From Humulus lupulus (Eukaryota > Streptophyta > Magnoliopsida > Rosales > Cannabaceae), in assembly GCF_963169125.1 (NCBI RefSeq), contig NC_084794.1, forward strand, positions 155,630,858-155,694,857: 64,000 nt of DNA, written 5' to 3'. The notes beneath the pieces are model-generated. The model had not been told where the DNA came from and searched no databases. It saw nothing but the letters and a program-made list of their open reading frames with translations. Position numbers and translations under genes: made by a program. How positions within the stretch are numbered: position 1 is the first letter of the stretch; each line of letters opens with the position of its first letter. This document shows, piece after piece, positions 56,850 through 64,000 of this stretch.

Positions 56850-57500
56850 TTAACCTTCCTTGATCCGCTCTAGCAGGGTCGACTGCAAAGTAATATTGGC
56901 CAACCTGCCCACCACCAACTCTATCTTTTCCCTGGCCATCTCATCTGCTAACTCTCTGGAGATCTGAACTGAATTAAATAACTGCCTCGAGACCCTCCGG
57001 CTCAATGCATCTGCCACAACATTGGCTTTCCCTGGGTGGTAAAGAAAATCACAATCATAATCCTTAACCAACTCCAACCAACGCCTCTGTCTCATGTTCA
57101 GATCTTTTTGGGTGAAGAAATACTTCAAACTATTATGATCAGTGTATATCTCGCACTTCTCCCCATACAGATAATGTCGCCACACCTTCAATGCGAATAC
57201 TACTGCTGCTAGTTCCAGATCATGGGTAGGATGTCGCAGCTCATACTCCTTTAGTTGCCACGATGCATAAGTTATAACTTTTTCATTCTGCATCAGCACG
57301 CAACCTAGACCCATCCTTGACGCATCACAGTATACCACAAACTTTCCTTCTTCTGAAGGAAGACTCAGTACAGGTGCAGTAACAAGTTGTTGCTTCAATG
57401 CCTGGAAATTGTGCTCGCACTTCTCTGACCAAACAAACTTCTAATTCTTCCGTGTCAACTCTATCATTGGTGAAGCAATCTTTGAGAATCTTTCTTCAAA
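56850..57500 (-). pseudogene. Tekay II RNase H
   Basis: A 182-residue open frame with all RNase H acidic motifs: [52 protein letters not shown] and [10 protein letters not shown], followed by the linker to integrase. The part nearest RT (57400-57500) is frame-damaged ('cttctaattcttccg' puts a stop in RKN.KFVW). It belongs to the same polyprotein as the RT fragment upstream. Confidence 0.88.
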
Positions 57501-58234
57501 TCACCTGTAGTAACCTGCTAACCCAAGGAAACTCCGCACCTCTGAGGCGTTCCTTGGCCTCGGCCAATCTCTCACCGCTTCCACCTTGGATGGATCCACC
57601 TTAATCCCTTCTGCGCCAACTATATGCCAAAGAAAAGTCACCTCTACCAACCAAAACTCACACTTCTTAAACTTAGCATATAACGGATGCTCCCTTAACC
57701 TCTGTAAGACCTGTTGAAGATGTCGCTCTTGCTCTGCATTTGAATGGGAGTACACTAAGATGTCGTCGATAAAAAAAATGAAGAACTGATCCAAGAAGTC
57801 CTTGAATACCGTGTTCATTAGATCCATGAAAGCTTCTAGAGCGTTGGTCAAACCAAAAGACATTACCAAGAACTCATAGTGCCCATACCGTGTTCGAAAG
57901 GCTGTCTTCGGTATGTCCTCGTCCTTGATCCTCAGCTAGTGATAACCAGATCGAAGATCAATCTTTAAGAACACCGTCTTTCCCTACAACTAATCGAACA
58001 AGTCATCGATCCTTTGGAGAGGGTACTTATTCTTTATGGTCAACTTATTCAATTCCCTGTAGTCTATGCACATCCTCAGAGTCCCGTCCGTCTTCTTAAC
58101 AAACAAAACTGGAGCACCCCATGGAGAGTAACTAGGCCTGATGAATCCCAAATCCAGAAGTTCCTGTAGCTGTATCTTCAACTCTGCTGGTGCCATCCTA
58201 TATGGTGCCCTTGATATTGGTTCTGTCCCCAGTG
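57501..58234 (-). pseudogene. Tekay II reverse transcriptase
   Basis: RT N-terminal part ([60 protein letters not shown]), then the palm ([26 protein letters not shown] with the catalytic FIDD intact) and RNWPRP-like [20 protein letters not shown]. Three TAG stops fall where CAG (Gln) is expected: 57990-57992, 57984-57986 and 57936-57938. The last is shared with Tekay I. Apart from these stops the frame is well kept. Confidence 0.9.
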
Positions 58235-59161
58235 CTAACTCGATAACAAACTGAATCTCCCTGCGTGGTGGCAAGCCTGGTAGCTCCTCAAGAAATACAT
58301 CCAAAATCTCACAAACCACCCTGGTCTCTCTCGACCCCAATGGAAAAACCTTGGTAGTGTCCACCACACTAGCCAGAAAACCATACATCCACCCTTTAAC
58401 AAGTCTCTGGCTCTCAAAGCTGAAATTATGGGTACGCGGGGTCCACATACCGCACCCACGAAGACATAAGGATCCTCACCCTCAGGCTCAAAAGTCACCA
58501 TCTTCTTCCTACAATCAATAGTAGCCCCATGCCTAACCAACCAATCCATCCCTAAGATCATGTCAAAATCCTCCATATCTGGCTCAGTCAAGTCAACTGA
58601 AAGCTCCCTACTATCAACCATCACTGGCAGTGCTCTAATCCACCTCCTAGAAACTACCAGTTTCCCAGTAGACAATAAAGTCCCAAACCCCGCAGTCCGA
58701 TACTCCCTAGGTCTACACAATCTATTAATCACTTTACTAGAAACAAAGGAATGTGTAGCACCAGAGTCAATCAATACAGTAAAAGGAGAGCCACCGCTAG
58801 AAAGCTGACTTGTCACTACTGAGGGACTAGCCTCGGCCTCTGCCTGTGTCAAGGTGAACACTTGAGCTGGAGTTAAGCTCTCCACCTTTCCTGCTTCCCC
58901 TTTCATCACTGTTGGACAATCCTTCTTGAGGTGCCCCCCCATTCCACACACATAGCAAGCCTTGGCTCGACATTCGCCCTGATGGCATCTTCTACACCTC
59001 GGGCACTCTAGGTAACTCCTCCATGGGTCATTGCCACCCTGATGGCCGCCCTGACCACCTCGACCCCTCCTATCAGGACTAGCAGCAGTTGAAGTGTCAA
59101 GAGTCTTTCTCTTGAAATCACTGGGGCCTCTGCCCCTACCTGACCCAGAATAAGGAGGCAC
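58235..59161 (-). pseudogene. Tekay II gag C-terminus, zinc knuckle and protease
   Basis: A 308-residue frame: a basic Gly/Arg-rich tract (RRGRGGQGGHQGGNDP), a complete CCHC knuckle (CYVCGMGGHLKKDC), a linker, the retropepsin site FTVLIDSGATHSFVSS and FDMILGMDWLVRHGATIDC. A frameshift after [10 protein letters not shown] separates it from RT; the RT-side frame overlaps from 58448. The catalytic Asp is intact. Confidence 0.92.
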
Positions 59162-59941
59162 CGCTCTGCGACCCTTGCGCCTCTCTGCATTTTCCTTCCA
59201 GATCTTATTCTCCGCTTCCTCAACAGTAAGAGCCTTCTCAATGGCCTAGGCATAAGTTGTTCCTCTAGGTACCATTGTGATCCTAACATCCTGGGCTATC
59301 ATAGCATTAAGCCCCCTAATGAATCTGTCTTTCTTGGCTACATCTGTAGGCACAAGATCTGGTGAAAATTTCGCAAGTCTATCAAATTTAAAGCATACTC
59401 AGTAACGATCATGTTGCCCTGTACCAAGCACACAAACTCATTAACCTTTGTCGCTCGGATGGCAACATTGTAGTATTTCTAACTGAACATATCTTTAAAT
59501 CCTTCCCAACTCAAAGCAGTGACGTCCCTGGTCTGTGATGCCACTTCCAACCAGATGCGGGCATCCTCTCTACACATATATGTGGCACAGGCCACTCTAT
59601 CCTCATAAAGTCCAAGATAGTAGTAATCATAGTCATCCATTGTTCGCCCTTCAGTGGATCAGGCCCTCCCTCAAAAGTTGGGGGATGCTGCTTCCGGAAC
59701 CACTCATAACCGGTGACTGAATAATCGGTGCCACTACAGGTGGCACAATAGGGGCAACACTCCTTAATGGAGCCTGTGGTCGCAGAATACGAATCTGCTC
59801 ATCCTGGCTCTGTAGCCGTGCTTGCATATCTGCCATGAGTTGCTGCCAGTTATCAGGGACTGGCGGAGAAATCTGGCCCTGATCATCACCCCCGGTCCTA
59901 GTCCTAGTGCCAGCTAGTCGCATAGATTTTCTTGGATGCAT
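59162..59941 (-). pseudogene. Tekay II gag, N-terminal part
   Basis: Starts MHPRKSMRLAGTRTRTGG (ATG at 59941-59939), with a coiled-coil-like MADMQARLQSQDEQIRIL and a Pro/Val-rich spacer. The capsid core is broken by several frameshifts between about 59300 and 59650. The start codon was chosen because it follows the non-coding leader and matches the gag start of Tekay I. Confidence 0.8.
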
Positions 59942-60408
59942 TGCTATCCAAGTCAATCTGCAATCAATGACTCGGCAGTCAGACCATGATGACAGGGTAA
60001 AAGCTTCTCCAAAATCCACCAAAGGAACATACCAATCACAAACAATCAGGATATAGGCATTTATCCACATGCACCGACATTGCTAATAAGCATGCCCCAA
60101 CATCGCCACACAACATTTAAGATATAGACATCCATTCATACACGATATGCAGCTAATCGTTCAGATATTCATTCACATGCACAGCAATGCCAATAAGCAG
60201 GCCTCAATATAATCACACAGTAGTCAAGGGCCAGGCCCGATCAGTATCTCATGCTTCCTATGAATCCAATAGATAACAACAATCATAACTCATTCCAAGC
60301 ATAGAAGCATATAAGCATATATACACATTACCAACCCATGAATTGAGCTTGTCTCTAGCAGTGAATGTATATGTCCAGCCGGTCTTCAGAAACCCTTAAA
60401 CCTAGGAC
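59942..60408 (-). other. Tekay II 5' untranslated region
   Basis: Non-coding leader between primer site and gag. It has isolated 'tgctaataagcat' and 'tgccaataagcag' words corresponding to the expanded array of Tekay I. Confidence 0.7.
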
Positions 60409-60420
60409 GCTCTGATACCA
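60409..60420 (-). promoter_or_regulatory. Tekay II primer-binding site, tRNA-iMet
   Basis: The reverse strand reads TGGTATCAGAGC, the standard plant initiator-Met primer complement, three bases from the LTR end. Confidence 0.93.
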
Positions 60421-61425
60421 AGTTGTAACGTCCTGGATAGCCAAGACCGCTACACTGTGTACTTATAAAGGTTCAGGACTTGCTAATCAAGTCAACTAGT
60501 TAAAAACGTGTTACTGAAACTACTAATGAGCTAGGTTAAAAGGTTTTGGTCTCAAAAGATACATTTCATATAATTAAACATTTTATACCAGGGATCCCAA
60601 AAGAAACAACTTTTAAAAAGTTAGTTTATAAAATTTCCAGAGTACAAACAACCACTAGCCACTCTAAGGGAAAAACAGACATATACGATTCTCCTGTTCC
60701 TGTCTCCCCCTCAACCGTGGCGGCTGAGCAGCTAATCATGTACATTCTACTCTCAAAGCTCTCCGAATGAGGGCTGATCAAGTTTGCCCTTGCCTTTACC
60801 TGCACCACGAAGCACCCGTGAGCCAAGGCTCAGCAAGAAAACATCACATTATATAACAAACAATGATAACAATTGAATAACCCATTAAGCATGATCATAC
60901 ACTTAACATATCACATTAATCACATAGCATGTAGATACAACCAAGATTCAGCCAATCAACACTCAACTATTCAACATGAAAAATCCACCAATCAATAATA
61001 ACAATTAAATCACATGATAATCGGGGTCGACACCTTAGGTAACACACTCTGTTTACCCCACTGATTTTAGCCCACTTAAACTGAGCTCAGTGCATAATAA
61101 GCTGTCCTCAGCAACCAGTGGCCGAGCCGCGCCTGTACGCTAATGTAAACTTCGGCACTCTTAGGCTGCTCGTTTACTATTTAAATGGCATAATACCATC
61201 CTCTATAAAGCATACGAAGTAGGGATCCCTTAGTCGCATTATGAATTCACAACCGGGTGCAGTTTTCTTACCTTTAATTTCCAAACGCTCCGATTACAAG
61301 GAATGCCCCTTGAGCACGATCTGTCTCCCAGGCCCTTGCTTTTACCTAGTCACAACCAAGACAATGGATTCCATTAATATTCGAATAAATGTTTCTGGGT
61401 AAAGTTCTAGCTTTCGAGACATCGA

Positions 61426-61450
61426 ATTCCACCAAGCACGGTGGTGGAAT
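61426..61450 (-). repeat. LTR hairpin, Tekay II 5' copy
   Basis: ATTCCACCA / agcacgg / TGGTGGAAT, a perfect 9-bp stem. Confidence 0.85.
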
Positions 61451-61514
61451 CGATCCCGAGAACCCTAGGTTAGGTTTCCGTGCTTAAAACCTCCAAATAG
61501 CCAAAAATGCCCTT

Positions 61515-61650
61515 AAGGGCCGCGGCTCCAAAAACCTGCGCTGCGGCCATGCCCTGTGGCGCCGCGGCACTTCCCTGCCGCAGAACCTCCCTAGCTCTTC
61601 TTTGCTCCGCAAGGCCGCAACACTCTAGAACAAAGCCGCGGCCCAACCCC
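61515..61650. other. GC-rich island of the Tekay II 5' LTR
   Basis: 'gggccgcggctcc', 'ggcgccgcggcac' and 'gccgcggcccaacc' words, matching the island of the 5231 solo LTR. Short frames on either strand are artefacts. Confidence 0.7.
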
Positions 61651-62406
61651 TTATGCCTAGAAAATCCACCATTTTTAACATCCCAACCTTGCTCAAAACC
61701 ACCCGAAACCATACTAATTCCAAAACCCATTGATCACAAAACTTCTAACATGATTCCAGCAACACAATTCAACAAAAACATAGCTTAGAAACTCATCAAA
61801 ATTCCATTTCGATTTCTGAAACCCAAAAGCTCAAGAACCCAAAAAGCAGCCATGAAAACACCAGAATTCAAACATTAGATCATAAATTCAAGCTTCCCTT
61901 TATTGCAGAACCACTTCTCTAGGAAAATTCTGAGCTAACTCCCAAGCTTTCTACCTTAATTCAACTTTAAAATTAAGAACCTAAGAACTCTTAGAATTCA
62001 GCCCCAAAATCTAATAATCAACTGATCCAAATGTAATTCAATGCTTACCTTAGTTTCTAGTTTGATTCCCTAGCTTCCACTAAGTTAATCCTCCAAATCC
62101 TTAGCTCAAACCTCTGAATTCCCAGCGAAATCCCCTTAGTTTTCAGTGATTTTCCTTGAGAGAGAAGAGGAAAGAAGGAAAGAAAGAGGAAAGGGTCGGT
62201 TCTTAATGTTTCCACTGTTTTCTAAGTTTTATCTATCTACCCTTAAGCAATTAAATCAATCCCGAGGCTCAGGGTACCAGAAACGTCCCCGAGGATAAAA
62301 TTGTAAAATTCCTCAATATTCCCGGCTAAGCTTCCTAACCTCAAATATATCTCTGATTATTTATTTCCATAACCCGATAACCTAAATAACCATCCAACAC
62401 CTGAAA

Positions 62407-64000
62407 TGTTGGATTAGCTTATACAGAATCTTTATTTATTTTCATGTATATCTAATATTAAACAAATTAATACGAGATAGCCTAAAACATGTTTCTAAAA
62501 TTGAATTCAAAGAGAAACAAAGAATAGAATACTTACAGTATACGTAGTGGAATTAAGAGTCCTTCCTTCAGTTTCTCTAACTCTTGTATCCTCTCTGTCG
62601 CAGAGTATTATCAAGAAACTGAACCGATCTTCTATTTTCTTCACAATCTTCCAATGTATCCTTAGAACCACCTAGACTAGTGTGAGCAATTCTCAACACA
62701 TGAGACAGATATAGAGAGAAGAAGAGAAAATAACAAAGAGGCCTAGAAAAGGACTTGTGTTTAGAGAGAATCTAAAACTATCAGAAAATGTGACTTGTGA
62801 AAAGCACTCCTTTTATAGACTCAATTAGGCCATTTAATTTAATTAAAAAATCAATAAAATAATAGCCATTTTTAATCCCTAAGTCGAAATTATCATGGGC
62901 TATAGACCCGTGAAATTTCCCATTTGATTATAAGCCCATTGAACTTAAAATCAAGGCCTGTATTATTTTCTATTGATTTAATTAATTAAATAATTATTTA
63001 AATCCTTTATCAAATTAATTATTTATAATTTGAACCTTGATTTAAATTTATTTATTAATTTAGATACCAATTTATCTTAATTAATAAATCTGCCATAATT
63101 TCTCTTTTCTTCTCAAAATTACACAACTCTGTGAAACTATCCAAAATTGACCTGGTCAACTTTGATAATTCTAATTGATGATTAAATCAATTAATTGAGA
63201 CTATCTAGATGATTTTATCCAAGGTACAATGGGGACCACGGGCCTATGAAATCAAGCTCCAATAAGTTATCATAAATCTAACAATTAAATTTACTAACTT
63301 AATAATTCCTCGTGACTCCACTATTGACTTGGAATTGCACTCTTAAATTCATAGAACGCTCTATACCAAATATAGATATGCTATTAATTATCCATTGTTA
63401 CAACCATAATTGTCACTCAATCCTCTATAGACGGTCTACAATGAGATAGGACTAAAATACCGTTTTACCCCTCATTGTATTTTATCCTTAAAACACTTAG
63501 TTCCTTGTAAATGATATTTCAGTAAACTAATAATAATTACTGAAATGAGATCTCTATCATTTAACACCTTGAACCAAACTAAAAGGAAACCATCATTTCA
63601 CTTCTTCATCAGAAGCTATAGATGTTCATATCTATGATTAACACTCCCACTCAATTATACTACCGAGTTCCCAAGATGTAAGTATGGGCCAGTCCGTAGG
63701 GTAAGCTAGTAACAAACAAGTCAAAGAACTCAAATAATACAATCAGTTAGAATACTAAGCACTCAGAATTGAGATTGAATTGACCTATGGCCAACTATAT
63801 GATATGACTAGAATAGATAATAACGGTATGTTTACTTATCTTATCTACTGTCAATATCTGTCCAGTCCGTAACAAATACATCCGATCTTATCTACTTTGC
63901 TAATATTCTAGAAACAACATAACACTGTAATGTGTAAGTAGATCATAATGTAGATTGGCAAGTCAGTGTAAATCCTATGCACTGACTAATCTTAGGACTA
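62407..64000 (-). mobile_element. Copia LTR, inverted, running off the window
   Basis: Begins TGTTGGATTAGC on the plus strand. Phrases such as 'gggaccacgggcctatgaaatcaagctccaataa' align in the same orientation with 'ggaccatggacctataac...aagctccaataa' at 21980 in the inverted solo LTR, so it is a minus-strand copia LTR. No coding region is seen before the end of the window; whether it is solo or part of a full element cannot be told. Confidence 0.8.

Larger units (their letters stand above)
60424..62406 (-). mobile_element. Tekay II 5' LTR, truncated by a copia insertion
   Basis: Reverse-complement LTR starting TGTAACGTCCTGG next to the primer site. It contains the conserved end block, donor-like sites (G of GT at 60799, 61271, 62048), the hairpin (61426-61450) and the GC island (61515-61650). 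At 62406 a copia LTR begins; about 300 bp of LTR start is missing from the window and probably lies beyond the insertion. Confidence 0.9.

Noticed and set aside
60409..60420. Possible tRNA-Met gene fragment
   Set aside because: Only the 12-base complement of the tRNA 3' end is present, three bases from an LTR: a primer-binding site. The same reasoning applies to the tRNA-Asp match at 4812.

Overview
This is repeat-dense plant nuclear DNA with no intact host gene. Nearly all of it is LTR retrotransposon sequence, nested several layers deep, plus one CACTA DNA transposon carrying exons of a host gene. The low overall GC, the plant tRNA-iMet and tRNA-Asp primer-binding sites, and the Ty3/gypsy lineages present (Tekay/Del-type, Tat-type, a gag-only LARD) together with Ty1/copia point to a eudicot. 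The LTR style resembles Rosales (hemp/hop-like), but that is an impression, not something the sequence proves.

Left block (1-17 kb): a partial LTR of an unclassified element runs into a Tat-type RT/RNase H remnant (1687-3061, + strand). A minus-strand Tekay-type element follows (Tekay I, 3062-16993: 3' LTR, integrase, RT, protease, gag, no 5' LTR). Its 3' LTR is split by a LARD element (3488-10431, target duplication ATAAG), whose gag is split in turn by a 2.3-kb solo LTR (5231-7540, target duplication GTTGG).

Central block (17-33.6 kb): one plus-strand Ty1/copia element with only about 86 bp of its 5' LTR left. It is interrupted in integrase by an inverted solo copia LTR (21068-23171) and in RT by a 6342-bp CACTA transposon (23738-30079, target duplication CAC). 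The CACTA element has captured seven recognisable exons, with splice sites, of a GBA2-type (GH116) non-lysosomal glucosylceramidase gene.

Tat block (33.6-50.2 kb): a minus-strand Tat element with integrase, archaeal-type RNase H, RT, protease and gag in reverse order. An intron-bearing antisense ORF lies beyond integrase, the architecture known from Retand/Grande elements. Its 5' LTR is split by a solo LTR of about 4.16 kb (43106-49662), which itself holds a 2.4-kb solo LTR (43720-46113, target duplication GCTAT).

Right block (50.2-64 kb): a 604-bp copia LTR, a second plus-strand Tat pol remnant (51350-52771), then Tekay II (minus strand, 52772-62406). Tekay II has another solo LTR in its integrase (54248-56648) and a copia LTR that leaves the window inserted in its 5' LTR.

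The most notable observations are the CACTA-captured glucosylceramidase gene; a hairpin in the Tekay LTRs supported by two paired compensatory changes; position-conserved splice-donor-like sites in those LTRs; GC-rich palindromic islands in LTRs of unrelated families; and filler-DNA and microhomology deletion scars. All positions and motif matches were read by eye, without database searches.
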